Assembly (NCBI RefSeq): GCF_900186955.1
Contig: NZ_LT906438.1
Span: 3,658,001 to 3,722,000, forward strand
DNA from: Bacillus pumilus
Lineage (GTDB): Bacteria > Bacillota > Bacilli > Bacillales > Bacillaceae
DNA length: 64,000 bases
Reading direction: 5' to 3'
Made by a program: the position numbers and the translations under genes. Below the pieces are notes generated by a model. It saw nothing but the letters and a program-made list of their open reading frames with translations. It had not been told where the DNA came from and made no database searches. Below are positions 28,037 to 37,228 of the stretch, one piece after another; within the stretch, counting starts at the first letter, position 1; each line of letters begins with the position of its first letter.

Positions 28037-28330
28037 CTATGAAAGTTGCTGGCCTTGAAAGGCAACAACGTCAAGTGGAGCGGCTAAGAATTCTTTTGCC
28101 TTCGCTACGAAAGCTTGGAAATGTGCACTCGCATTATGGCTCTGAACCGCAGCGTCATCTTTCCACACTTCTACCATTAAGAAGGTATGTTCCTTATCTG
28201 TATCCTTGAACAGCTTGTAGGATACATTGCCTTCTTCGGCTTGTGAAGCTTTCATTAATGCATTAATTTCTTCTAGAAATACGTTTTCTTTTTCTGGATG
28301 AATGGTCATCCCTGCATGAATAATAATCAT
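28037..28330 (-). CDS. Antibiotic biosynthesis monooxygenase-like (YcnE-like)
   Basis: A 97-residue ABM-domain protein of the quinol monooxygenase YgiN type. The residues EEGNVSYKLFKD, HTFLMVEVWKDDAAVQSHN and HFQAFVAKAKEFLAAPLDVV are close to YcnE of B. subtilis. Such dimeric ferredoxin-like proteins oxidise or protect against quinones. It is last in the MarR-nitroreductase-monooxygenase operon, 25 bp after the nitroreductase gene. Confidence 0.85.
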   Translation of the reverse strand: MIIIHAGMTIHPEKENVFLEEINALMKASQAEEGNVSYKLFKDTDKEHTFLMVEVWKDDAAVQSHNASAHFQAFVAKAKEFLAAPLDVVAFQGQQLS

Positions 28331-28355
28331 CTAATCGTCTCCTTTTTAAAAGATA

Positions 28356-28994
28356 TTATTTCCACTCTGTAATGCGTTCAATCGGTAAGCGGTAAGAAGC
28401 ATAACCTTCGTCAGCAGCTTTCCCAATTGATAACAGCATCACTGGTACATAACGTTCTTTATCCCAGCCAAATGTTTCAGCGATGACTTCTTTATCAAAA
28501 CCGCCAATTGGATTTGTATCATAGCCGTGTGCACGTGCTGCAAGCATAAGCTGCATAGACACAATTCCACCGTCAATTAAGATTGTTTCGCGGTTGACTT
28601 GCTCTGGAAGTACCTCAAAGTGTGCAGTTAGTGCAGCAATTTGTCTTTCTTTCACTTCTTGCGGCATGTAGCCATGCTCTACTGCTTTTGAATAAATTTC
28701 ATCTAAGTATTCATTGCTTTTCATATCTGCAAATACTGCAATGACAGCTGCTGATGTTGACACTTGAGTTTGGTTGAATTTTGCAAGTGGTGCAAGCTTT
28801 TCTTTTCCTTCTGGGCTGTCAATGACCATAAAGCGCCAAGGCTGTGCATTCACTGATGATGGTGCAGTTGTTGCTTCTTCTAAAATCTCTGCCATTTCTT
28901 CTTTGCTGATTTTCACAGCTGGGTCATAGTTACGAATAGAACGGCGTCCTTTCAAAATTTCCATAAAATCGTTAGTTTTTAATGTTGTAGCCAT
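28356..28994 (-). CDS. NAD(P)H nitroreductase (YodC/MhqN-like)
   Basis: A 212-residue FMN-dependent nitroreductase. ATG at 28994 follows AAAGGAGTG. The FMN-binding start RRSIRNYDP, the APSSVNAQPWRFMVID loop and the GGIVSMQLMLAARAHGYDTNPIGGF segment are family marks. Related B. subtilis enzymes YodC and MhqN are induced by quinones and are controlled by thiol-sensing or MarR regulators. Here it sits between a MarR gene and a YgiN-like gene, which supports a quinone or nitroaromatic detoxification role. Confidence 0.88.
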   Translation of the reverse strand: MATTLKTNDFMEILKGRRSIRNYDPAVKISKEEMAEILEEATTAPSSVNAQPWRFMVIDSPEGKEKLAPLAKFNQTQVSTSAAVIAVFADMKSNEYLDEIYSKAVEHGYMPQEVKERQIAALTAHFEVLPEQVNRETILIDGGIVSMQLMLAARAHGYDTNPIGGFDKEVIAETFGWDKERYVPVMLLSIGKAADEGYASYRLPIERITEWK

Positions 28995-29008
28995 GTTGAA
29001 ACACTCCT

Positions 29009-29446
29009 TTAGGTTGTTTGAATCTTTTCGATGTTTTGTTGTATTCGGCTGAGCACATCAGTGAGAAGCTTTCGTTCTTCGTCACTTACGTTTTCAAGCA
29101 TTTCTGAGATAAATCGTTCTTTTTCTTTTTTAGAAGCTTCGATTCTTGTTCTGCCTTCTTCTGTCAGACGAACAAGTGTGACTCGATTATCTTCTGGCTT
29201 TCTTCTGCGCGTGACCATTCCTTTTGCTTCTAACTGTTTTAAGTGACGCGTCACAGCCGCACTATCAATATTTACTTTTTTCTGCAAATCTGACTGGCTG
29301 ATTTCGTCTGCTTGGAATAACAGTGATAGCAACTCTAGTCTTGATTGGCTGATGCCCGTGCATGCTTCGAACTTCACGCCCATCATACGGTTCACACACT
29401 GCAAACGGTATAATACCTCTGCTTCTTCAGAGCAAAATGCAGTCAA
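29009..29446 (-). CDS. MarR-family regulator
   Basis: A protein of about 145 residues with a winged helix-turn-helix (QSDLQKKVNIDSAAVTRHLKQLE, wing RKPEDNRVTLVRLTEEG). TTG at 29444-29446 has GAGGGG six bases upstream and is preferred; an ATG two codons earlier is too close to that site. Two cysteines lie near the N-terminus (AFCSEEAE and LQCVN) and one in FEACTGIS; such thiols act as redox switches in OhrR-like proteins. It leads the operon and probably represses it through the palindromes at 29476-29510. Confidence 0.85.
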   Translation of the reverse strand: MTAFCSEEAEVLYRLQCVNRMMGVKFEACTGISQSRLELLSLLFQADEISQSDLQKKVNIDSAAVTRHLKQLEAKGMVTRRRKPEDNRVTLVRLTEEGRTRIEASKKEKERFISEMLENVSDEERKLLTDVLSRIQQNIEKIQTT

Positions 29447-29475
29447 TGCCATCCCCTCTTTTCTATTCAGATCAA

Positions 29476-29510
29476 TTAGTTGATATATCAATCATTGACT
29501 CGTCAACTAA
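29476..29510. promoter_or_regulatory. Palindromic operator region of the MarR operon
   Basis: Two 12-bp palindromes, TTGATATATCAA (29480-29491) and TTGACTCGTCAA (29495-29506), lie side by side, and an outer pair TTAGTTGA / TCAACTAA (29476-29483 and 29503-29510) encloses them. The position directly upstream of the MarR start suits an autorepressor. Confidence 0.6.
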
Positions 29511-29592
29511 TATACACCCATTATTTAATGAATGCAAGAGGTTTGTTTCATAAAGTGAAATTTTTTATCTCAATAGAAAAAGAAATGAACAA

Positions 29593-29630
29593 AAAAAGGA
29601 CAAAAGCGGCAAAGCACTTTTGTCCTTTTT
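29593..29630 (-). terminator. Terminator of dra-nupC-pdp
   Basis: AAAAAGGACAAAAG pairs with CTTTTGTCCTTTTT just after the pdp stop codon. Confidence 0.9.
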
Positions 29631-29633
29631 TCT

Positions 29634-30935
29634 TTATTCTGTGATCACAGTGTGAATGAGAGTTGGTGCATCAGCATGATCTGCGATGCGGATGTTGTCA
29701 TAAATTTTCTCCACGACATTCGCAACATCTTCACGACTTGCATGAAGTGTCACGAGTGAATCTCCTTTTTCAACACGATCGCCGACTTTTTTGTTCAGCA
29801 TGATGCCGACAGATAGGTCGATCTCGTCCTCTTTTGTCGCACGTCCTGCTCCAAGAATCATCGCTGCAACACCGATCTCGTCTGCGACGATTTCAGCAAC
29901 CACACCTGATTCCTTTGCAGGAACGTCGATTTGGTAAGGGGCTTGCGGCAGTTTTTCCGGCTGATCTACAATCGAGCCGTCCCCACCTTGATTTTCTAAG
30001 AATTCCTTGAATTTCTCAAGTGCTTTGCCGTTTTTCATGACTTCAATTAGCTTTTCTCTTGCTTCATCAAGCGTTTCTGCTTTTTTCGCAAGAACGACCA
30101 TTTGACTTCCTAAAGTGAGCACAAGCTCGTTTAAGTCTTCAGGGCCTTCGCCTTTAAGCGTATCAATCGCTTCTTTCACTTCAAGGGAATTTCCAATCGC
30201 TAATCCTAGCGGCTGAGACATATCAGAGATGACAGCCATCGTTTGTCTGCCAACGTTGTTTCCGATGCGGACCATGGCTTTTGCAAGCTTCTCAGAGTCT
30301 TCAGGTGTTTTCATGAAAGCACCTGCACCTGTTTTCACATCTAGTACGATCGCATCTGCGCCAGCAGCAATTTTCTTACTCATAATAGAGCTTGCAATGA
30401 GCGGGATGGAGTTAACGGTTCCTGTCACATCACGAAGGGCATAAAGCTTTTTATCCGCTGGTGTCAGGTTGCCTGATTGACCAATGACCGCTACTTTATG
30501 ACGGTTCACAAGCTCGATGAATTCGTCTTTTGTAATTTCTACGTGGAAGCCTTTTACCGCTTCAAGCTTGTCCACTGTACCGCCTGTATGTCCAAGGCCG
30601 CGGCCAGACATTTTCGCAACAGGTACATCAAGTGCAGCCACAAGAGGAGCGAGTACAAGCGTTGTTGTATCGCCTACACCGCCTGTTGAGTGCTTGTCTA
30701 CTTTAATACCCTCAATGGCAGAGAGGTCAATCGTGTCTCCCGAGTTCGCCATAGCGAGCGTTAAGTCTGCACGTTCTTGATCCGTCATATCTTGGAAGAA
30801 AATTGCCATAGCCAAGGCACTTGCTTGGTAGTCAGGAATTGTTCCGTCCGTATATTCTTTGACAAAGAAAGAAATTTCCTCTGAAGATAATTCTTTTCCG
30901 TCACGTTTTTTTGCAATGATATCTACCATTCTCAT
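29634..30935 (-). CDS. pdp: Pyrimidine-nucleoside phosphorylase
   Basis: A 433-residue enzyme that splits uridine, deoxyuridine and thymidine with phosphate. The start MRMVDII (30935) gives the family length; ATG at 30947 lies right at the ribosome site. It has [14 protein letters not shown] (residues about 80-93), [19 protein letters not shown] and the [26 protein letters not shown] motif of the thymidine phosphorylase family, plus the C-terminal PYNP domain. It is last in the dra-nupC-pdp operon, 25 bp after nupC. Confidence 0.95.
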   Translation of the reverse strand: MRMVDIIAKKRDGKELSSEEISFFVKEYTDGTIPDYQASALAMAIFFQDMTDQERADLTLAMANSGDTIDLSAIEGIKVDKHSTGGVGDTTTLVLAPLVAALDVPVAKMSGRGLGHTGGTVDKLEAVKGFHVEITKDEFIELVNRHKVAVIGQSGNLTPADKKLYALRDVTGTVNSIPLIASSIMSKKIAAGADAIVLDVKTGAGAFMKTPEDSEKLAKAMVRIGNNVGRQTMAVISDMSQPLGLAIGNSLEVKEAIDTLKGEGPEDLNELVLTLGSQMVVLAKKAETLDEAREKLIEVMKNGKALEKFKEFLENQGGDGSIVDQPEKLPQAPYQIDVPAKESGVVAEIVADEIGVAAMILGAGRATKEDEIDLSVGIMLNKKVGDRVEKGDSLVTLHASREDVANVVEKIYDNIRIADHADAPTLIHTVITE

Positions 30936-30960
30936 TGTTTTCACCATTCCTTTTTTTAAA

Positions 30961-32142
30961 TTAGTAAATCAAACCGACAATGCCTGCTGTTAAGAAGCTG
31001 ACAAGTGTTGCACCAAATAGAAGCTTTAATCCAAAGCGTGCGACAACGTTCCCTTGTTTTTCGTTTAAGCCTTTGACTGCTCCAGCAATGATACCGATAG
31101 AAGAGAAATTCGCAAATGATACAAGGAATACAGAAATGATCGCTTCTGTACGAGCAGTGAAATGGAAAGCATCACCGGACAGGATTTGCATTGCCACAAA
31201 TTCGTTGGAAACCATTTTCGTTGCCATAATGCTTCCTGCTTGTACTGCTTCGCTCCAAGGTACACCAACAATAAAAGCAAATGGGGCAAATACATAACCA
31301 AGTACATCTTGGAAAGAAACACCGATGACAGCTGTAAAGATTCCATTAATCATCGCAATTAATGCAACGAATCCAATCAACATCGCAGCGACAACAATCG
31401 CTACTTTGAAACCATCCATAATATATTCGCCAAGCATTTCAAAGAAGGATTGCTTTTCTTCTTCTACAATTTCAATCATGTCTTCGTCCTTAGCCACTTC
31501 ATAAGGATTGATGATAGACGCAATAATAAATCCACCAAATAGGTTTAACACGAGTGCTGTTACAACATACTCTGGTTTAATCATTTGCATGTATGCACCA
31601 ACAATGGACATCGATACAGTTGACATCGCAGATGCACACAATGTATAAAGACGTTGTTGAGGTAATAATCCAAGCTGTTTCTTAATGGAAATAAAGACTT
31701 CTGATTGACCTAAAATCGCAGACGCTACTGCGTTGTAGGATTCTAGTTTCCCCATTCCATTTACTTTACTAAGCAAATACCCGATTCCGCGTACGATAAG
31801 CGGGAGGATACGCCAATGCTGTAGGATACCGATCAATGCCGAAATAAAGACGATCGGCAGTAAGACATTGATGAAGAAAGTTGATGCCTTATCATTCATT
31901 AATCCGCCAAATACGAAGTTGATTCCTTCACCGGCATAGCCTAGAAGCATTTGGAATCCCCTTGCAAAGCCCCCGACTAGGAAATTTCCAACACCTGTAT
32001 TGAGCAGAATATAACCTAAAATAAATTGCAGTACAATCATGACAATTACTGGACGGAATTTTACTCGTTTTTTGCCGTTACTAGCCAGCCATGCAATGGC
32101 GAGAATCACCAGCAAACCGATGATACCAATCACGTATTTCAT
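30961..32142 (-). CDS. nupC: Nucleoside transporter NupC (CNT family)
   Basis: A 393-residue proton-coupled nucleoside importer, the same length as B. subtilis NupC. It has about ten membrane helices and the CNT marks [25 protein letters not shown] and [17 protein letters not shown]. The ATG at 32142 follows GAGGAAAAAT. It provides substrate for Pdp and Dra. The 166-bp gap to dra holds an imperfect hairpin. Confidence 0.93.
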   Translation of the reverse strand: MKYVIGIIGLLVILAIAWLASNGKKRVKFRPVIVMIVLQFILGYILLNTGVGNFLVGGFARGFQMLLGYAGEGINFVFGGLMNDKASTFFINVLLPIVFISALIGILQHWRILPLIVRGIGYLLSKVNGMGKLESYNAVASAILGQSEVFISIKKQLGLLPQQRLYTLCASAMSTVSMSIVGAYMQMIKPEYVVTALVLNLFGGFIIASIINPYEVAKDEDMIEIVEEEKQSFFEMLGEYIMDGFKVAIVVAAMLIGFVALIAMINGIFTAVIGVSFQDVLGYVFAPFAFIVGVPWSEAVQAGSIMATKMVSNEFVAMQILSGDAFHFTARTEAIISVFLVSFANFSSIGIIAGAVKGLNEKQGNVVARFGLKLLFGATLVSFLTAGIVGLIY

Positions 32143-32214
32143 ATTTTTCCTCCTCGAATGAATTCGTTTACATTAATGCGATTGAATGGAACAAACCCTA
32201 TTTCGTAAACAAAT

Positions 32215-32250
32215 TGCGGAAGAAATTCCCAGAAGTGAGATCCTTCCGCA
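32215..32250 (-). other. Hairpin between dra and nupC
   Basis: TGCGGAAG and CTTCCGCA form an 8-bp stem with a 20-base loop. No T-run follows. It may protect or process the operon mRNA. Confidence 0.4.
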
Positions 32251-32308
32251 TATGACTTTTTCATCATTTATGAGTCACGAATGTTATCCTACCATAGGAT
32301 CGTATGAA

Positions 32309-32980
32309 TTAATAGTCTTTCGAAGGAGCTGATTGATCCCCTTTGATAATAGAAACGCCTGCACTCGCACCAATTCGGGTAGCGCCTGCAGCTAGCATTG
32401 CCTCAACATCTTCTTTTGTTCTCACGCCGCCTGATGCTTTCACACCGATGTCAGGTCCTACTGTTTTACGCATTAATGCGATGTCCTCAGCAGTTGCACC
32501 GCCTGTACTAAATCCAGTCGATGTTTTCACAAAATCAGCGCCAGCTTTCACTGAAAGCTCACAAGCTTTGACTTTCTCTTCATCTGTGAGTAAGCACGCT
32601 TCAATAATGACTTTCACAAGTGCCTTCCCTTTTGCTGCGTCTACAACTGCACGAATATCTTGCTCAACTGCATCATATTCGCCGTCTTTCAATGCCGCGA
32701 TATTGATGACCATGTCCACTTCGGTTGCACCGTTCTCAATTGCATCCTTTGTTTCGAATGCTTTTACTGCTGTTGTGTTTGCACCTAGCGGGAAACCGAT
32801 GACTGTACAAATATCAACGCCTGTTCCTGCTAGTTCTTTCGCCGCAAGAGACACCCATGTTGGATTCACACAAACAGATGCGAACTGATGAGTCTTTGCT
32901 TCTTCAAGTAACTGCATGATTGCAGCTTTCGATGTATCTGGTTTTAGTGCTGTATGATCAATAAGATTTGCTATCGTCAT
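32309..32980 (-). CDS. dra: Deoxyribose-phosphate aldolase
   Basis: A 223-residue class I aldolase (DeoC) that turns deoxyribose 5-phosphate into acetaldehyde and glyceraldehyde 3-phosphate. The Schiff-base lysine lies in DFVKTSTGF (about K152) and the second lysine in [10 protein letters not shown] (about K181); DHTALKPD opens the barrel. It is the first enzyme gene of the operon, behind a DeoR operator. Confidence 0.95.
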   Translation of the reverse strand: MTIANLIDHTALKPDTSKAAIMQLLEEAKTHQFASVCVNPTWVSLAAKELAGTGVDICTVIGFPLGANTTAVKAFETKDAIENGATEVDMVINIAALKDGEYDAVEQDIRAVVDAAKGKALVKVIIEACLLTDEEKVKACELSVKAGADFVKTSTGFSTGGATAEDIALMRKTVGPDIGVKASGGVRTKEDVEAMLAAGATRIGASAGVSIIKGDQSAPSKDY

Positions 32981-33024
32981 GCTTACACTTCCTTTTAATT
33001 ATGATACTTTCATCATATATGACC

Positions 33025-33064
33025 GATGAACATTTGTAAACATAGTTATGAAATTTTGTTCATC
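33025..33064. promoter_or_regulatory. Candidate DeoR operator before dra
   Basis: GATGAACA (33025-33032) and TGTTCATC (33057-33064) are inverted repeats 24 bp apart. The right-hand part also contains TGAAATTTTGTTCA, a palindrome that resembles the DeoR operator of B. subtilis. It overlaps the 3' end of deoR. Confidence 0.6.
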
Positions 33065-34008
33065 TATTTTGTGACATTTAAAAGAGCCTTTGCTGTATGC
33101 TGATCGATCATCAATACGTTCGCATATTTTCCTCTTAGTGCCCCGTGGATAGAAGCAACCTTGCGATGTCCGCCAGCAACAAGAATAGAGCGTTCTTTTG
33201 TCCTTAAATCATCAAGCTCCACGCCAATCGTACGGTTGTTAATCGCTTCACTGCAAATGCGTCCTTCTTGATCATAAAAGCGCGAACAGATGTCCCCAAC
33301 GCTGGATGCTTTGAGCAGTGCTTTTTCTTCTTCGCGGAAGTAACCAAGTCTAAACAAAAGGGCTTCATCTCTTACCGTTCCAACAGTGAACACAGCAATA
33401 TTCGCCTGTTTGCCCATTTCAATGATGCGCTGAATATGTCTGTCCTGTTCAACCATCTCCTTGACGGCAGCACTATCAAATACAACAGGAAGTGGTAAAT
33501 AGCGCGGTGCTGTTTGAAAGGCCTCGGCAAACAGCTGGATGGTTTCCGCAGAATATGTATTCACATGGGAGTGGCTAATCCCACCCTTCAGCTGGACAAC
33601 CTCTACACCTTTGACCTGTTTAGGTTGCATCTTTTGAGCAATTTGATACATGGTGGTTCCCCAGCTCACACCAACGATATCACCGTCTTTTACTGTGTTT
33701 TGCAAGTACTCAGCACCAAATTGGCTCAAGTATTCGGTGATCGTTGGATAATCATCTTTGGGCGAAAACACCACATGAGCTTCGAGCAGGTCATATTTTT
33801 CCTTGAGCAATGAAGACAGCTCATTCAAGTCTTCAAACGGGTCCATTACCGTTATCTGGACGTACCCCTTCTCCTTCGCATATTGAAGCAGCCGAGATAC
33901 AGTTGGTCTCGACAGGTCGAGCTGTTTGGCAATTTCCTGCTGGCTGTAATCCGATAAATAATACAGCCTTGCCGCTTCAATACTCAGTTGTTGTTTCTCC
34001 CGATCCAT
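33064..34008 (-). CDS. deoR: Deoxyribonucleoside regulator DeoR (SorC family)
   Basis: A 314-residue repressor. ATG at 34008 follows AAGGAGGCG and gives nearly the B. subtilis DeoR length; the longer frame starts upstream of that site. The helix-turn-helix is at the N-terminus (YSQQEIAKQLDLSRPTVSRLLQYAKEKG, about 20-47). The rest is the sugar-binding domain, with GVSWGTTMYQIA and LVAGGHRKVASIHGAL. It lies directly upstream of dra-nupC-pdp. Deoxyribose 5-phosphate is the inducer in B. subtilis. Confidence 0.92.
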   Translation of the reverse strand: MDREKQQLSIEAARLYYLSDYSQQEIAKQLDLSRPTVSRLLQYAKEKGYVQITVMDPFEDLNELSSLLKEKYDLLEAHVVFSPKDDYPTITEYLSQFGAEYLQNTVKDGDIVGVSWGTTMYQIAQKMQPKQVKGVEVVQLKGGISHSHVNTYSAETIQLFAEAFQTAPRYLPLPVVFDSAAVKEMVEQDRHIQRIIEMGKQANIAVFTVGTVRDEALLFRLGYFREEEKALLKASSVGDICSRFYDQEGRICSEAINNRTIGVELDDLRTKERSILVAGGHRKVASIHGALRGKYANVLMIDQHTAKALLNVTK

Positions 34009-34067
34009 TCGTACGCCTCCTTTTTCTTCTATCATAACAAATTGTTCAACTTATCATGCACAAATGT

Positions 34068-34943
34068 TCATTTGAAGAAAATCGTATAGGCGGCTTGGAA
34101 GGTCTCATTCTTCTCTAAAGTTTGAATACCGAACTTTTCCTTGTACTGCCCATTCGTCCCTTCAACATCGGCAATACCGTACCAAGGCTCAATACAAACA
34201 AAAGGAGCCATTGTGCTCGTTTCTTGATGATAAGGTGACCAAATACCAACGAACGGAAAACCAGTGAGATCAAACTCAACCCCGTGACCTGCCTGAGACA
34301 CCAATGACACTCGATTGATATGACTAAAGATCATCGCATCATGCTGAAAAAGCTCTGGTCGAAGCTGAATTGGTTTAAGCTGAATGCTTTTTTCTTTCTC
34401 CCTGACAAGTGAATTTTTTAGTTCATATTGGACAGGAAGATGCTCAGTAGAAGGCGTCAATGTCAGGGAATAATCTGCTGTGCGCTCTCCTTCAATTAGC
34501 GGAACTTGAAATGCGGGGTGACCTCCGATGGAGAAATACATCGTGTCATCTCCGACATTATCAATTTCCCAGGAAATCATCAGACCATTTTCCGACAGCT
34601 CGTATCGAATACGGGCGGTAAATTCAGAGGGATACTGCTCGATGTGGCGGCCTTTTGATTCATATTGAAAGGTCACTGTATGTTTCGTTTCTTCATGTAA
34701 ATCAAAATCAACATCACGCAAGAATCCATGCTGCGTGAGCTCATAGGTTTGATCATCTATCTTGTATTGGTCATTCTTTAATCGTCCAACAATCGGGAAT
34801 AAGACAGGCGACACCCTGCCCCAGTATGCAGGATCGCCAGACCACATATATTGACGTCCACTTTCCTTATGAAGCACCTCTCTGACCTCGGCACCCCTCT
34901 CATTGATCTGAATCAATAACTGATCATTTTCAATTGTTCTCAT
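34068..34943 (-). CDS. Aldose 1-epimerase family protein
   Basis: A 291-residue mutarotase-like protein of the LacX/YihR type. ATG at 34943 lies 13 bases after AAAGGGG. The histidines in LTQHGFLRD and SIGGHPAFQ and the glutamate in VCIEPWYGIAD correspond to the galactose mutarotase active site. The start MRTIENDQLLIQINERGAEVREV is typical. It probably interconverts anomers of a sugar or sugar phosphate. It sits upstream of deoR on the same strand, with DeoR-like TGAACA repeats between them (34038-34065). Confidence 0.85.
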   Translation of the reverse strand: MRTIENDQLLIQINERGAEVREVLHKESGRQYMWSGDPAYWGRVSPVLFPIVGRLKNDQYKIDDQTYELTQHGFLRDVDFDLHEETKHTVTFQYESKGRHIEQYPSEFTARIRYELSENGLMISWEIDNVGDDTMYFSIGGHPAFQVPLIEGERTADYSLTLTPSTEHLPVQYELKNSLVREKEKSIQLKPIQLRPELFQHDAMIFSHINRVSLVSQAGHGVEFDLTGFPFVGIWSPYHQETSTMAPFVCIEPWYGIADVEGTNGQYKEKFGIQTLEKNETFQAAYTIFFK

Positions 34944-35184
34944 TTCACACATCCCCTTTCCATCTTCTTTTATTATGACAGGGATTTTGGTTTTGAGTAT
35001 AAAAATAAGGCAGCCTTCCTTACCATCAATTCTTTCTTTATATAAAAATTTTAAAAAAAGACAGAAATTCGCCAACAAAATGTGATGCTGATTCGTCTAA
35101 TCTTATATAAAATAAAAGAATCGTTGCTCTTTTGGAGTGACAACAAAAAAGAAGCTTTTTGACATAAATGGGGGATTCATTTTC

Positions 35185-37005
35185 ATGAGCAGCAAGGAGA
35201 ATCGTTTACGTTATATATTAGGACTAGATGGGCTAAGAGCCGTTGCTGTATTGGCGGTCATTGCTTATCACTTACATATTGGACCTGCAAGCGGCGGGTT
35301 TCTTGGCGTTGATTTGTTTTTTGTGATTTCTGGTTACTTGATTACAACGATCTTGTTACATAAGCAGGATTTGGGTTATCAAGAGCTTTTACCATTTTGG
35401 ATGGGCCGAATCAGAAGGCTCCTTCCAGCTGCTTACGTGATGATTTTCTTAACCGTCAGCTGGTGTGCAATTGCGGGTTCGAATGCACTATTGTCCATTC
35501 GTGGCGATGCCTTATCGTCCTTTTTTTATGTCAGTAACTGGTGGTACATTTTCCATCAGCTGTCTTATTTTGATAGCTTCAACGCTGTATCTCCACTGAA
35601 AAATTTGTGGTCTTTGGCGATAGAAGAGCAATTTTATATCATTTGGCCGGTACTATTGATTGCTGGGCTAAAATGGGTGAAAAATAGATCCCATCTGCCA
35701 ATGATCACCTTTGGCCTTGCACTTGTCTCCGCCTTATGGATGGCAATCCTTTATTCACCCGATACGGACCCAAGCAGGGTTTATTATGGAACAGATACTC
35801 GTGCATTTGCGCTTCTGATTGGGTGCAGCCTAGCATTTGTATGGCCCATGCAAAGACTGTCCAGCAAAAAGCTCCTTCCTGTTGGCAGACGTATTTTACA
35901 TATCGCTGGTTTTGGTTCGTTTGCGGTTTTTCTTCTATGTGTTTATGCAGTGGACGAATTTGACGGCTTTCTCTATCAAGGCGGCATGCTTTTATTCTGT
36001 CTTAATGCAGCGATTTTAATTGCGTGCATCTGCCACCCTGCAAGCCTATTGGGAAAATGGCTCTCCTATCAGCCGCTCGTCTGGATTGGAAAGCGTTCTT
36101 ATGGTATTTACCTGTGGCATTATCCCATCATCGTGCTGACCACCCCTGTCATTGAAATTGGACAGCCTTCTATGGGGCGTGTCGCATTGCAGATCATTGC
36201 CATTTTACTTATCGCAGAGGCCTCTTACCGCTTCATCGAACAGCCGATTCGCCGGCTTGGCTTCACACAATATTTTGCCTCTTGGTCTATTTGGAAAAAG
36301 GGATTCAAACAATGGTCTACGTCTCATAAAGTGTTCCTTGGAATCACTGCAGCTCTTTTAATCTTATTTACCATTGGCATGTCCAGTTCGTCCCATACGT
36401 CTCCACATGCCAAGGAAGTGACACAAATTAAGACGGCACCGAAAAAAGCAGGAGACTCTACGGAATCGAAAACGAAAAAAAAGAAAGAAAAACACGAGAA
36501 GAAAGCAGCAGATCAGAAGCAGTTTCACCAAATTCTTGCTATTGGTGATTCCGTCATGCTGGACATAGCGCCGAATCTTGAAAAGGCATATGCACAAATC
36601 ACCATCGATGCAAAGGTTGGCAGACAAATGAACGAAGCCGTCAGCATCGCTCCTCAGTATGCTTCATTTAATCAATCTGATGCCGCTGTTATCATTGAGC
36701 TTGGCACGAATGGCTATTTTACTGAGGGCACATTGACAGCATTCATTCAGCAATTTTCAAAGGCGCACATTTTCCTTGTGAACACGAGAGTCCCAAGGTC
36801 TTGGGAAAGCGATGTGAATGCAGTCATTCAGCGAGTGGCCGATCAACATGCCAATGTGACCCTGGTCGATTGGCATTCAGCCGCTACCGGACAGCCTTCT
36901 TATTTTCAGCCTGATGGTGTTCACCTTTCAACAAAAGGCTCTGATACATTGACACAGCTCATTACAGCAAGCATCAAGAAAAAAGGAGATGTGTCATCGT
37001 CATAA
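35185..37005 (+). CDS. OatA-type peptidoglycan or wall O-acyltransferase
   Basis: A 606-residue membrane protein. ATG at 35185 follows GGGGG. The N-terminal acyltransferase-3 domain (about 8-370) has ten or so helices, with YILGLDGLRAVAVLAVIAYHL and LWSLAIEEQFYIIWP. A Lys-rich linker (about 420-448) leads to an extracellular SGNH domain with the catalytic serine in AIGDSVM (about S456) and the DGVH box at about 577-580. It moves acyl groups across the membrane onto wall polymers, like OatA or YrhL. Its terminator carries the second structured repeat. Confidence 0.9.
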   Translation: MSSKENRLRYILGLDGLRAVAVLAVIAYHLHIGPASGGFLGVDLFFVISGYLITTILLHKQDLGYQELLPFWMGRIRRLLPAAYVMIFLTVSWCAIAGSNALLSIRGDALSSFFYVSNWWYIFHQLSYFDSFNAVSPLKNLWSLAIEEQFYIIWPVLLIAGLKWVKNRSHLPMITFGLALVSALWMAILYSPDTDPSRVYYGTDTRAFALLIGCSLAFVWPMQRLSSKKLLPVGRRILHIAGFGSFAVFLLCVYAVDEFDGFLYQGGMLLFCLNAAILIACICHPASLLGKWLSYQPLVWIGKRSYGIYLWHYPIIVLTTPVIEIGQPSMGRVALQIIAILLIAEASYRFIEQPIRRLGFTQYFASWSIWKKGFKQWSTSHKVFLGITAALLILFTIGMSSSSHTSPHAKEVTQIKTAPKKAGDSTESKTKKKKEKHEKKAADQKQFHQILAIGDSVMLDIAPNLEKAYAQITIDAKVGRQMNEAVSIAPQYASFNQSDAAVIIELGTNGYFTEGTLTAFIQQFSKAHIFLVNTRVPRSWESDVNAVIQRVADQHANVTLVDWHSAATGQPSYFQPDGVHLSTKGSDTLTQLITASIKKKGDVSSS

Positions 37006-37006
37006 A

Positions 37007-37224
37007 AAGACTAGCATCCTGCTAGTCTCAGCGTGTAGACAAACTCTCGCATTCGTTGTTAGGTCTGCGCGCTGGTGCTCACGAATGTTCAATTCGCTCC
37101 GCAAAAGTAGCTGCCCTTCCTAGACTTCAAAGGTTTTCTATCACGCTGAAAAGAAGACAAAGTGCTAAAATAAACATCATTTTAGCACTTTGTCAACAAT
37201 CTAAGACTAACATCCTGCTAGTCT
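37007..37224. repeat. Structured repeat element, copy 2, flanked by duplicated terminator
   Basis: A 174-bp core (37029-37202) is the inverted counterpart of the repeat at 4503-4677. It is flanked by direct repeats at 37007-37028 and 37203-37224 that match at 21 of 22 positions and carry the hairpin AGACTAGCATCCTGCTAGTCT. The 16-bp stem has one base-pair change compared with copy 1 (GGGC/GCCC becomes GTGC/GCAC), which keeps the pairing. It sits between the convergent acyltransferase and dehydrogenase-like genes. Confidence 0.8.
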
Positions 37225-37228
37225 TCTT

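Noticed and set aside
32343..32888. 181-residue plus-strand frame
   Set aside because: It is antisense to dra, rich in Ser, Ala and Thr as usual for the complement of a coding frame.
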